A stretch of DNA of 64,000 bases from Pseudomonas sessilinigenes (lineage in GTDB: Bacteria; Pseudomonadota; Gammaproteobacteria; Pseudomonadales; Pseudomonadaceae): contig NZ_CP027706.1 in assembly GCF_003850565.1 (NCBI RefSeq), positions 6,200,001 to 6,264,000 on the forward strand. The letters run 5' to 3'. The notes beneath the pieces are model-generated. The model was not told the origin of the DNA. It saw only the letters and a list, made by a program, of their open reading frames with translations, and made no database searches. Each line of letters starts with the position of its first letter. Within the stretch, counting starts at the first letter, position 1. This document shows, piece after piece, positions 49,592 through 57,421 of this stretch. The position numbers and the translations under genes were made by a program.

Positions 49592-49633
49592 GCAAATTGT
49601 GTTTATGCGACAAATACTTACATAAATAACGCA
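49592..49633 (-). promoter_or_regulatory. Tandem ArgR-type half-sites upstream of the aotJ-like gene
   Basis: Read on the minus strand, 49612-49597 is TGTCGC-N8-AA, the P. aeruginosa ArgR half-site consensus. Immediately upstream, 49633-49618 is TGCGTT-N8-AA, and the two are joined by N5, giving the expected 21-bp direct repeat. Arginine-responsive control of the binding-protein gene is the natural inference. Confidence 0.7.
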
Positions 49634-49819
49634 GCCTTGATCCAGGTCGGTTTTCCCTGCCCCAGGGTGGTGCGCCGATCTGTGCAACGCTGCATATCCG
49701 CCCGTAAACGATGCATCTGCCTGGCCGCGAATGCAGGGCCGACACCCGCCAGCCAACCTGCCTCCACGGTGAACGTGAAGCCCCACGTCGCCCTTTTTCG
49801 CGGGCGAGCCTCTTCGCCT

Positions 49820-49947
49820 CGTGTCGCCGCTGCCGCAGGCTGCGCACGGCTCGGCACGAGCCGCCAAACCTGCATCCGCGGTGCGCCTGCCAGAGCCCGT
49901 CGTCCGGTTTCACGGGCGCTGCCTCGCCCGCTCGGCAGCGGCTACAA
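49820..49947. repeat. Composite dispersed intergenic repeat, copy 2
   Basis: GTGTCGCCGCTGCCGCAGGC ... GGCAGCGGCTACAA. It shares the interior GGCACGAGCCGCCAAACCTG, CATCCG and GCCTGCCAGAGCCCGTC with the copy at 40796-40908, with a few substitutions. Occupies the space in front of the cobF stop. Confidence 0.75.
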
Positions 49948-49988
49948 CAGGCGGTACGAGCCGCACGCGATAGACCTGAGGCTGCAGC

Positions 49989-50750
49989 TCAGTCCTCGGG
50001 CTTGCGCAGCAGGTAGGTGTCCATGATCCAGCCGTGGGCCTGGCGGGCTTCGAGGCGGACCCGGCGGATCTCATCGGCCACATCGTCGAGACGACCGCTG
50101 ATGAGGATTTCATCCGCCGTCCCCAGGTAGGCCCCCCAATAGATGTCCAGGTCCTGGCTGCGCAGTTGCCGATAGGAATCCTCGGCATCGAGCATCACCA
50201 CCTGGGTATCGGCATCCCCGCCCTGCCCTGCGGCCAGGCGGCGTCCGGTGGTGATTTCCAGTGAACGGCCGATGCGGTTCAACGGCACCTTGTGCTGCGC
50301 GGCCAGGGCCTGGACGCTGGTGATCCCGGGGATGACCTGGTATTCGAAGTGCGCCGCGCCGCTGGCCAGGATCTGCTGCAGGATGCGCAAGGTGCTGTCG
50401 TACAGCGCCGGATCGCCCCAGGCCAGGAATGCCCCGGTTTGCCCCTCTGCCAGTTCCTGGTTGATCAGGCGTTCGAAGACCTGCTGCTTGTCGCGATTGA
50501 GGGCCTGGACACTGGCCTGGTAGTCCACATCGCCACGCTGGCGCTCCGGGGTCTGGGCTTCGACGAAACGATAAGGCCGCTCGGTGATATAGCGCTCGCA
50601 CAACTGGCGGCGCAGATCGATCAGCGAGTCCTTGCTCGGCCCCTTGTCCATCAGGAACACCACATCGCAACGGTTCAGTGCCTTGATCGCCTGGATCGTG
50701 ATGTAGTCAGGGTTGCCGGCGCCGATGCCGATCACCAGGAGGGTTTTCAT
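49989..50750 (-). CDS. cobF: Precorrin-6A synthase (deacetylating)
   Basis: 253 residues, SAM-dependent tetrapyrrole methylase fold. It methylates C-1 of precorrin-5 and releases acetate in aerobic cobalamin synthesis. KTLLVIGIGAGNPDYITIQA at the N-terminus and GAFLAWGDPALYDSTLRIL and YQVIPGITSVQALAA are family signatures. Placed outside any large cob cluster in this window; a divergent histidine phosphatase-like gene that may belong to the same pathway adjoins. Confidence 0.93.
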   Translation of the reverse strand: MKTLLVIGIGAGNPDYITIQAIKALNRCDVVFLMDKGPSKDSLIDLRRQLCERYITERPYRFVEAQTPERQRGDVDYQASVQALNRDKQQVFERLINQELAEGQTGAFLAWGDPALYDSTLRILQQILASGAAHFEYQVIPGITSVQALAAQHKVPLNRIGRSLEITTGRRLAAGQGGDADTQVVMLDAEDSYRQLRSQDLDIYWGAYLGTADEILISGRLDDVADEIRRVRLEARQAHGWIMDTYLLRKPED

Positions 50751-50829
50751 CTGAGGGAGCTCTCGCTGCTGTGCCAATGGGCAAGTATGGGCTGCCTGGA
50801 CATCATGGGAAATGCCGGCAGGCGAATCG

Positions 50830-51393
50830 TCACGACCGGCGATCCAGGCGCAGGCGCCAGCGCCCGGCGTGGCTCAGGTCGAGCCGCGACAGCGGTTCGA
50901 CATCGATCAGGTTGAAACTGCACAAGGGCGCCTGCAGGACGGTGAGCAACACCGCGCGCAACACCAGCGGATGGGTTACGGCCAGCCAGCGCCCGGGGCG
51001 TTGTGCCATGTCCTCCAGCCAATGCGCCGTGCGCTGGCACAACTGGGCCACCGACTCGCCGCCGGGCGGTGCCCATTGCGGGTCTGCCAGCCAGGCCTGC
51101 AAGGCCTCTGGCTGCTGCGCCTGCACCTCATCGATCGACAGGCCCTGCCAGGCGCCACAGGCGCAATCGCGCAAGGCCTGCTCGACCACGCAGTCGGCAC
51201 TGAACAACGCGGCGCTCTGCCGGGTGCGCAGTTCCGGGCCGCACAGCACCCGGGTACCCGGCCCGATCTCGGCCGCCCGGCTCAGCGCCTGGGCTTGCCA
51301 ATCCAGCTCCAAGGGCTCGTCCACGGGAAAACGCGCCAGCTTCTGTGCAACGGTGCGGGCATGGCAGATCAGGGTCAGACGGGTAGCCTGCAC
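50830..51393 (-). CDS. Histidine phosphatase-superfamily protein, variant active site
   Basis: 187 residues from a GTG with GGAG eight bases upstream. The usual RHG motif is replaced by CHA (LTLICHARTV: catalytic His11 kept, preceding Arg replaced by Cys), while the second histidine region VTHPLVLRAVLL is kept. The pattern LRDCACGAWQGLSIDE is like CobC (alpha-ribazole phosphatase), which would fit cobF next door, but the altered phosphate-binding position makes catalysis uncertain. Confidence 0.8.
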   Translation of the reverse strand: MQATRLTLICHARTVAQKLARFPVDEPLELDWQAQALSRAAEIGPGTRVLCGPELRTRQSAALFSADCVVEQALRDCACGAWQGLSIDEVQAQQPEALQAWLADPQWAPPGGESVAQLCQRTAHWLEDMAQRPGRWLAVTHPLVLRAVLLTVLQAPLCSFNLIDVEPLSRLDLSHAGRWRLRLDRRS

Positions 51394-51472
51394 GGCAAGC
51401 GCTCCAGTGTTGAAGAGGGCAGATCCTACACCAGCCGGCACCACAAGACGCTCGGCTGGCAAAGGCCCCCGG

Positions 51473-52264
51473 TCAGCGGAAGAACTCCCCCGGGGTCGTG
51501 TCGAATTGCTGGCGAAACGCAGCAATGAAGGCCGAAGTCGAATCGTAGCCGCAAGCCAGCGCGACATCGGTGACCCGCTCGCCCTGCTCCAGCGGCGTCA
51601 GGGCGCTCAGCAAGCGCAGGCGCTGGCGCCAGGCGCGAAAGGTCAGCCCGGTATCCTTGAGGAACAATCGACTGAGGGTCTTCTCGGTCACCCCAAGCTT
51701 CTCGCCCCACTGCCCCAGGGTGGTCTGTTGCTCCGGATGGGCCTGCAGGCTGCGGTAGATCGAGCGCAAGCGCACGTCATGGGGCAATGGCAGCATCAGG
51801 TCCAGCTGCGGTGCGGCGGCCAGTTGATCCAGCAGCACCTGGACCAGGCGACCGTCGGCGCTGTCCCGGACGTACTCCACCGGCAACTCGCTGAAGGCAC
51901 GGATCAGCTCGCGCAGCAGGTCGCTGACCGCCAGCACCTGGCAACTCTCGGTGGCAGCCCAGGTGGTGACGCTGCAATCCAGGTACAGGCTGCGCATTTC
52001 GGTGCTCGGCGAACTGAACACCCGGTGCGGCACTCCAGCGGGAATCCACACGGCCCGCTGCGGCGGTGCGATGAAACGCCCGCCGCTGGTCTGGATCTCC
52101 AGCACCCCGGCAATCGCATAGGACAACTGCACCCAGGGATGGCTATGGCGCCGGGTCAGGGCCCGATTGGGCAGGGATTCGGTACGCCCGTACACCGGTC
52201 GCGGCAAGCTCGGAAGACCGGGAATACTGCGCCGTACGATCTTTTCATGTCCTTTAGGCGGCAT
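51473..52264 (-). CDS. AraC-family regulator with cupin sensor
   Basis: 263 residues. N-terminal cupin (TRRHSHPWVQLSYAIAGVLE; WIPAGVPHRVFSS) and C-terminal AraC HTH pair (LGVTEKTLSRLFLKDTG; VTDVALACGYDSTSAFIAAF). The ATG at 52264 has no strong ribosome site; a shorter start is possible. Divergent from the BASS-type transporter gene 75 bp away and probably its regulator. Confidence 0.86.
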   Translation of the reverse strand: MPPKGHEKIVRRSIPGLPSLPRPVYGRTESLPNRALTRRHSHPWVQLSYAIAGVLEIQTSGGRFIAPPQRAVWIPAGVPHRVFSSPSTEMRSLYLDCSVTTWAATESCQVLAVSDLLRELIRAFSELPVEYVRDSADGRLVQVLLDQLAAAPQLDLMLPLPHDVRLRSIYRSLQAHPEQQTTLGQWGEKLGVTEKTLSRLFLKDTGLTFRAWRQRLRLLSALTPLEQGERVTDVALACGYDSTSAFIAAFRQQFDTTPGEFFR

Positions 52265-52339
52265 TAACTGGCTCGTTGGCGTTAGTCGGTAGATGGCAGT
52301 CACGTTAGAGTCGCCCCATCGCTCTTGGCAACCCCCCGG

Positions 52340-53350
52340 ATGATCACGCTCATGACCCGCTCTCGTCTTTTGCCCGACAACTTTACCCTGACCCTGATCG
52401 GCGTGGTTCTGCTGGCCAGCTTCCTGCCTGCCAGCGGCCAGGTGGCAGTGGGCTTCGGTTGGCTGACCAACATCGCCATTGGCCTGTTGTTCTTTCTTCA
52501 CGGCGCCAAGCTGTCGCGCGAGGCGATCATCGCCGGAGCCGGCCACTGGCGCCTGCACTTGCTGGTTTTCGGCCTGACCTTCGTACTGTTCCCGTTGCTG
52601 GGGCTGGCCCTCAAGCCGTTGCTGTCACCCCTGGTGGGCAAGGATTTGTACCTGGGCATGCTCTACCTGTGCGCCCTGCCGGCCACGGTGCAATCGGCGA
52701 TCGCCTTCACCTCCCTGGCCCGGGGCAATATCCCGGCGGCCATCTGCAGCGCCGCGGCCTCGAGCCTGTTCGGGATCTTCCTCACCCCACTGCTGGTGAC
52801 CCTGCTGCTCAACGTGCATGGCGATAGTGGCTCGACCCTGGACGCGATCATCAAGATCAGCGTGCAACTGCTGCTGCCGTTCATTGCCGGGCAGGTCGCC
52901 CGGCGCTGGATCGGTGCCTGGGTAGGACGCAACAAGAACTGGCTGAAGTTCGTCGACCAGGGCTCGATCCTGCTGGTGGTCTACGGTGCATTCAGCGAGG
53001 CGGTGAACGAAGGCATCTGGCAGCAGATACCGCTATGGGACCTGGCCGGCCTGGTAGTGGCCTGCTGCATCCTGCTGGGCCTGGTATTGCTGGCCTCCAG
53101 CTTCCTGGGCAAGCTGCTGGGCTTCGACCAGCCAGACCGCATCACCATCTTGTTCTGCGGCTCGAAGAAGAGCCTGGCCACCGGCGTGCCCATGGCCCAG
53201 GTGCTGTTCGCCGGCAGTACCATGGGCGTGTTGATCCTGCCGTTGATGCTGTTCCATCAGATCCAGTTGATGGTCTGTGCGGTACTGGCCCAGCGCTACG
53301 CCAAGCGCCCGGAGTCGGTGGTCGAACTGATGGGCCAGGTCGACCCGTAG
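52340..53350 (+). CDS. Bile acid:sodium symporter-like (BASS/SBF) transporter
   Basis: 336 residues, about ten hydrophobic helices. The SBF-like motifs GLLFFLHGAKLSREAI and FCGSKKSLATGVPMAQVLF, the latter at the substrate-binding crossover, are typical of the BASS/DUF4137 group. ATG codons at 52340 and 52352 are both possible; neither has a strong site. Substrate unknown; organic anion or drug transport is the usual role. Divergent from an AraC regulator. Confidence 0.84.
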   Translation: MITLMTRSRLLPDNFTLTLIGVVLLASFLPASGQVAVGFGWLTNIAIGLLFFLHGAKLSREAIIAGAGHWRLHLLVFGLTFVLFPLLGLALKPLLSPLVGKDLYLGMLYLCALPATVQSAIAFTSLARGNIPAAICSAAASSLFGIFLTPLLVTLLLNVHGDSGSTLDAIIKISVQLLLPFIAGQVARRWIGAWVGRNKNWLKFVDQGSILLVVYGAFSEAVNEGIWQQIPLWDLAGLVVACCILLGLVLLASSFLGKLLGFDQPDRITILFCGSKKSLATGVPMAQVLFAGSTMGVLILPLMLFHQIQLMVCAVLAQRYAKRPESVVELMGQVDP

Positions 53351-53454
53351 CCCGCGCTGCAAGGCGGCTCGGCAACGGGCTGGGGCTGCACGTGCGTGGC
53401 GGTGAAGATCACGCAATGGCATGATGCGGCGGCGAAAATCACCAAGGACCGCTG

Positions 53455-54483
53455 ATGTTTCCCCATCGAGTCAAGGCGCCAACCCAGGCTAACCTGCGCC
53501 TGCAGGTCGGTGCCCGACTGGAGGCCGATCCGCGAGTCCGGGTCATCATCCAGTGGCACAGCGTCGAACAATACGATTGCCAACTGCTGGAACAGATCGA
53601 TGCCCTCTGCGCACGTTATGGCGAGCGCATCACCGTGCGTTTCTACAACCACTATTCGAGCAGAGGTTTTGATGGCCGGACCTTGCTCGCCCTGCCCAAC
53701 GTCCACTCATTGAGCCTGGACGGCCTCGAAACCCTGGACCATTTCCAGGCCATTGGCAGCCTGCACCAACTCAGGGAGCTTGCCCTGGAAGTCTTCCGGG
53801 CCGATATGCCCGGGCTTCTGGCCCTGCCCAACCTCGAACGCCTGCACAGCCTGCGGCTCTCCCTGGAGCAGGGTCCAGCCATCGATCTGGCGCCGATTGC
53901 CCGTATGCTCGAATTGCACTGTCTGCACATCAACCCAAAGGGTCATGGTCTGGAGATTCTGCGCCAGTGTCCGAGCATCAGCGCCCTGAGCCTGCATCGC
54001 CTGCCGGCCAAGACAACCCTGGGGATGGTCGCCGACATGAGCGGCCTGCGCAGTCTGTCGGTGGCCTTCAGCAGCCGTGAGCAGATGCCCGAGCTGCATA
54101 GTCCCTACGTCAGGGAGCTGGAGATCAGGCGCGTGCGTGGCCTCAACCGTCTGGACCTGGACAGTTTTCCACAGCTTGACGTGCTGAAGATCGAGGATCA
54201 GGCGCAGTTGAGCCGGCTGGACCTTGGCGGGGCACCGCAGTTGCGCAAGATGAGCCTGATCAACCTCAAGACCCTGGGAGAACTCAGCGGCCTGAAAACC
54301 TCGAACATCACTGACCTGCGCATCATCAGGACGCCAGAGCTGGATGTACTGACACTGATCGACAACCAATTGCCGCCCGGCATGCAGTACCTCAATCTGC
54401 TCAGTGGCAAACACACCGTGGACAAACAGATCGAAGCCCGGCAACTGCAACTGGGCATCCCGCAACCCGGCGGCCCGTTTTGA
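53455..54483 (+). CDS. Cytosolic leucine-rich-repeat protein
   Basis: 342 residues with no signal peptide. An N-terminal globular part (about residues 1-75: RVRVIIQWHSVEQYDCQLLE; RITVRFYNHYSSRGFDG) precedes about ten irregular LRR units of 20-24 residues (LPNVHSLSLDGLETL; LPNLERLHSLRLSL; LPAKTTLGMVADMSGLRSLS; FPQLDVLKIEDQAQL). Resembles intracellular bacterial LRR proteins sometimes found as immunity or effector-binding partners. AAGGA precedes the ATG. It is 152 bp upstream of the nuclease-like gene on the same strand. Confidence 0.75.
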   Translation: MFPHRVKAPTQANLRLQVGARLEADPRVRVIIQWHSVEQYDCQLLEQIDALCARYGERITVRFYNHYSSRGFDGRTLLALPNVHSLSLDGLETLDHFQAIGSLHQLRELALEVFRADMPGLLALPNLERLHSLRLSLEQGPAIDLAPIARMLELHCLHINPKGHGLEILRQCPSISALSLHRLPAKTTLGMVADMSGLRSLSVAFSSREQMPELHSPYVRELEIRRVRGLNRLDLDSFPQLDVLKIEDQAQLSRLDLGGAPQLRKMSLINLKTLGELSGLKTSNITDLRIIRTPELDVLTLIDNQLPPGMQYLNLLSGKHTVDKQIEARQLQLGIPQPGGPF

Positions 54484-54496
54484 CCGCAGCCCTTTC

Positions 54497-54594
54497 GCAG
54501 GAGCTAGCAGGCTCGCGTAGGGCATCAACGATAGCGCTCACCCACAGGGAGCATGCGGTACTTTGGCAGCATCACGAGCACGCTCGCTCCTACA
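54497..54594. repeat. Pair of inverted REP elements
   Basis: GCAGGAGCTAGCAGGCTCGCG (54497-54517) and CACGAGCACGCTCGCTCCTACA (54573-54594) are head-to-head copies of the Pseudomonas GTAGGAGCGAG...GCTCGCG-type REP, a BIME arrangement. It separates the LRR and nuclease-like genes. Confidence 0.85.
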
Positions 54595-54634
54595 GATCAC
54601 CCTGCCCCCTTTTTGGACCTGATACGGAGATCCC

Positions 54635-55318
54635 ATGTCCTTTGTTCCTCGCTTCACCGAACTGCTGCTGACTCACCTGCAACAGGAAGAACGCCAGCGC
54701 ATCCTCAAATCCATCGTCGTAGCCGTCGCTCCCGAGCTGTGGCTGAGCCTGGAATCGGCGGCGTTGCTGGACATCAATCGCGACCACTTCGGCCTCGGCG
54801 GCCAGTTCGATGAACGCGAAGACTACCGCCCCTGCTCCGACCAACCGCCGCGCAGCAACGTCCCTCGCTGGCTGATCGCCGCCGAGCGACGCAAGGTGGA
54901 TATCTGGGTCGAGGACAGCTACGGCGAACAGCCCTCCACCGCCATCGAATTCAAGGTGATACACAACAACAAGAATGCGTATGACAAGATTCGGCAAATT
55001 CGCGGGGACCTGATCAAGCCAATTCCCCACACCTCCCCTGACGAACACATCGAACGCTGGGGCATTGTGCTGCTGACCTACTCGCGCTTCTACAGCGACC
55101 AACAAGGCAACTATGTCTACGCCGAGTTCGCCAACCGTGAGGCCTTTCTCCAAGCCTTCAGGCATGCACTGAGCGATCACGCTGACCGTTACAAGGGCAC
55201 CCCCGAGCTGGAACTGGCGATGGAGCCGGTTCAGGTCGCCGATCTGGAAGGCGCCCATTACATCGAATCGGGAAAAGAGGCCGGGGTGTATCTGGCACTG
55301 GTCAGGTGCAAGGCCTGA
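54635..55318 (+). CDS. PD-(D/E)XK nuclease-like protein of unknown role
   Basis: 227 residues, ATG with CGGAGA upstream. The central segment KVDIWVED ... TAIEFKVIHNN fits a PD-(D/E)XK core with Asp89, Glu105 and Lys107, followed by a helix with KIRQIRGDL; this suggests metal-dependent nucleic-acid cleavage, but the motif is short and could be coincidental. No DNA-binding or methylase partner adjoins. It may act with the upstream LRR gene. Confidence 0.6.
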   Translation: MSFVPRFTELLLTHLQQEERQRILKSIVVAVAPELWLSLESAALLDINRDHFGLGGQFDEREDYRPCSDQPPRSNVPRWLIAAERRKVDIWVEDSYGEQPSTAIEFKVIHNNKNAYDKIRQIRGDLIKPIPHTSPDEHIERWGIVLLTYSRFYSDQQGNYVYAEFANREAFLQAFRHALSDHADRYKGTPELELAMEPVQVADLEGAHYIESGKEAGVYLALVRCKA

Positions 55319-55427
55319 GGCTCGCTCCAGAGCACCAACGGCAGCGGTCTATCACGGGCACCCCTGGAGCAGATTGACACTCCACGGCTGTGCTAATGTT
55401 CGCCATCCCGTCCCTGAAGCCCTGCCC

Positions 55428-56048
55428 ATGCCCATCACCGAAAATCTCCTGGCCTTCACCCTGGCCGCCACCCTGCTGACCCTGACCCCGGGCCTGGATA
55501 CCGCCCTGGTGCTGCGCACCGCCACGGTGGAAGGCAAGCAACAGGCGCTGCGCGCAGCGTTGGGGATCAATGCCGGCTGCCTGTTGTGGGGCGCGGCGGT
55601 GGCCTTCGGCCTGGGCGCCTTGATTGCGGTGTCGGAGCTGGCCTTCAATCTGCTCAAGTACTGCGGCGCCGCCTACCTGGCCTGGCTGGGGCTGAACATG
55701 CTGCTGCGCCCGCGCCGCACCTTTGCCCCCGCAGGCACCGACGCCAAGCCCGGTGCCAACTGGTTTCTCAAGGGCATGCTGGGCAATGTGCTCAATCCCA
55801 AGGTGGGGATTTTCTATGTGTCCTTTCTGCCGCAGTTCATTCCCCAGGGGCAGCCGCTGGTGGCCTGGACCTTCGCCCTGGTGAGCATCCATGTGATGCT
55901 CGGGCTGATCTGGTCACTGCTGCTGATTGGCGCCACTCGCTCCCTGAGCGGGGTGTTGCGACGGGAAAAGGTGATTCAGTGGATGGATCGCACCACCGGC
56001 ATGATCTTCGTGCTATTCGCAGCTCGCCTGGCCCTGAGCAGGCGCTGA
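55428..56048 (+). CDS. LysE/RhtB-family amino-acid exporter
   Basis: 206 residues with six helices and the N-terminal signature LLTLTPGLDTALVLRTATVE; NVLNPKVGIFYVSFLPQF is the conserved mid-protein motif. Exports amino acids such as threonine, homoserine or lysine; exact substrate unknown. Start at 55428 gives the standard length. Not clearly co-transcribed with neighbours. Confidence 0.9.
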   Translation: MPITENLLAFTLAATLLTLTPGLDTALVLRTATVEGKQQALRAALGINAGCLLWGAAVAFGLGALIAVSELAFNLLKYCGAAYLAWLGLNMLLRPRRTFAPAGTDAKPGANWFLKGMLGNVLNPKVGIFYVSFLPQFIPQGQPLVAWTFALVSIHVMLGLIWSLLLIGATRSLSGVLRREKVIQWMDRTTGMIFVLFAARLALSRR

Positions 56049-56112
56049 GAAACCGCTCCCAGCCACTGCCTGGCGCTCTCGAAACCCACCGCAGGCACGC
56101 CGAGACGGCCGC

Positions 56113-56355
56113 TCAGGCTTGGTTTTCGCGCCGATACTGCTGCCATTGCGCCCAGCAGTCCTCGGCCACCAGATCGCGATAGCCCCGCTCGTTTTCCATG
56201 CTCAGTGCTACCTCCACCGGCAACGCGATACAGGCGGCGCTATCACGAATCTCCAGCACTTCGGCTTCGGTCAGGGGCATGCCCTTGGTGGTCTCGGCAT
56301 TCAGCAGCACCGCCACCAACGCTGGCACGAACACAAGGCAAAGCTGATCGGTCAT
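56113..56355 (-). CDS. Small hypothetical protein
   Basis: 80 residues, ATG with GGAG seven bases upstream (ATCTCC in the plus strand). N-terminal hydrophobic stretch MTDQLCLVFVPALVAVLLNA could be a membrane anchor; then PLTEAEVLEIRDSAACIALP and a basic C-terminus. The codon use and ribosome site support a real gene, and it lies between genes rather than within one. Function unknown. Confidence 0.65.
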   Translation of the reverse strand: MTDQLCLVFVPALVAVLLNAETTKGMPLTEAEVLEIRDSAACIALPVEVALSMENERGYRDLVAEDCWAQWQQYRRENQA

Positions 56356-56442
56356 GACTCATCTCCAGGTGCGAGGCAAAAGGCCGAGAGCCTACACAAA
56401 TCGCACCGACGCAGCCATCGAGCGATGGCCGGACAGGCCCAT

Positions 56443-57321
56443 TTATCCCTCAGCCAGCACGGCCCCCCGCTCCTCCAGCAACTTCACAAAACTGCTCAAG
56501 CTCTGGGACACGGTGCCGCGCCGCCAGACCAGCCAGGTGCGCAGGAAACGAAAGCGCGGGGACAACGGCCAGACACTCACCGTGGCGCAGCCGGGCATGC
56601 TTTCCAGCATGCTGCGGGGCATTAGCGCCAACCCGGCACCGGCACTGACGCACGCCAGCATGCCGTGGTAGGACTCCATCTCGTGGATCTTGCCCGGCAC
56701 CGCAGAGTCCTGGGTGAACCAGCTTTCGAAGTGATGACGATAGGAGCAGTTGGCGCGAAAGGCGTAGATGCTTTCACCGTTGACCTCCTGCGCCCGGGTG
56801 ATGGGCGCATGGCCCAGGGGCGCGATCAGGACCATTTCCTCCTCGAACACCGGCAGCCCTTCCAGGGTCGGATGGCGCACCGGGCCATCGACGAACGCGG
56901 CCACCAATCGGCCGGACAAGACCCCTTCGATCATGGTCCCCGAAGGACCGGTGGACAGGTCCAGTTCGACCTTGGCGTATTGCTGGTTATAGGCCGCCAG
57001 CAGGGCCGGGATGCGCACCGCTGCCGTGCTCTCCAGGGAGCCCAGGGCAAAAGGGCCCTGGGGCTCTTCGCCGGCCACGGTCAGGCGCGCCTCGGCCACC
57101 AGGTCGAGGATGCGCCGGGCATAGTCGAGGAAGTTCCAGCCGGCGGGCGACAGGCGCATCCGGCTCTTTTCGCGGATGAACAGCTCCACGCCCAAATCCT
57201 GCTCCAGCTGCTTGATGCGCGTGGTCAGGTTCGACGGCACCCGATGGATCAACTGCGCCGCAACGCTGATGCTGCCCTGCTCGGCAACGGCCTTGAAAAT
57301 CTCCAGCTGGACCAGGTCCAT
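56443..57321 (-). CDS. ptrR: LysR-type regulator of succinate-semialdehyde dehydrogenase
   Basis: 292 residues. [23 protein letters not shown] / [16 protein letters not shown], then an effector domain. ATG at 57321 has GGAG six bases upstream; the earlier TTG is less likely. Divergent from the sad gene 100 bp away, the same arrangement as yneJ(ptrR)-sad in enterobacteria, where PtrR responds to putrescine catabolism. Confidence 0.85.
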   Translation of the reverse strand: MDLVQLEIFKAVAEQGSISVAAQLIHRVPSNLTTRIKQLEQDLGVELFIREKSRMRLSPAGWNFLDYARRILDLVAEARLTVAGEEPQGPFALGSLESTAAVRIPALLAAYNQQYAKVELDLSTGPSGTMIEGVLSGRLVAAFVDGPVRHPTLEGLPVFEEEMVLIAPLGHAPITRAQEVNGESIYAFRANCSYRHHFESWFTQDSAVPGKIHEMESYHGMLACVSAGAGLALMPRSMLESMPGCATVSVWPLSPRFRFLRTWLVWRRGTVSQSLSSFVKLLEERGAVLAEG

Positions 57322-57421
57322 TTCATTCTCCAATCGTGAACGACTTGCTCAATATTATTCAGTTTTCAGAAAACAATCAGCCCCGTAACCTGCCGCCATT
57401 CCCACCTTGCAGGACGGTGCC

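Larger units (their letters stand above)
49502..49988. other. Intergenic region between the aotJ-like gene and cobF
   Basis: 487 bp without a supported gene. The aotJ side holds its promoter and the ArgR-type boxes (49592-49633); the middle (49640-49800) shows nothing recognisable; the rest is occupied by the dispersed repeat at 49820-49947. Confidence 0.7.
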
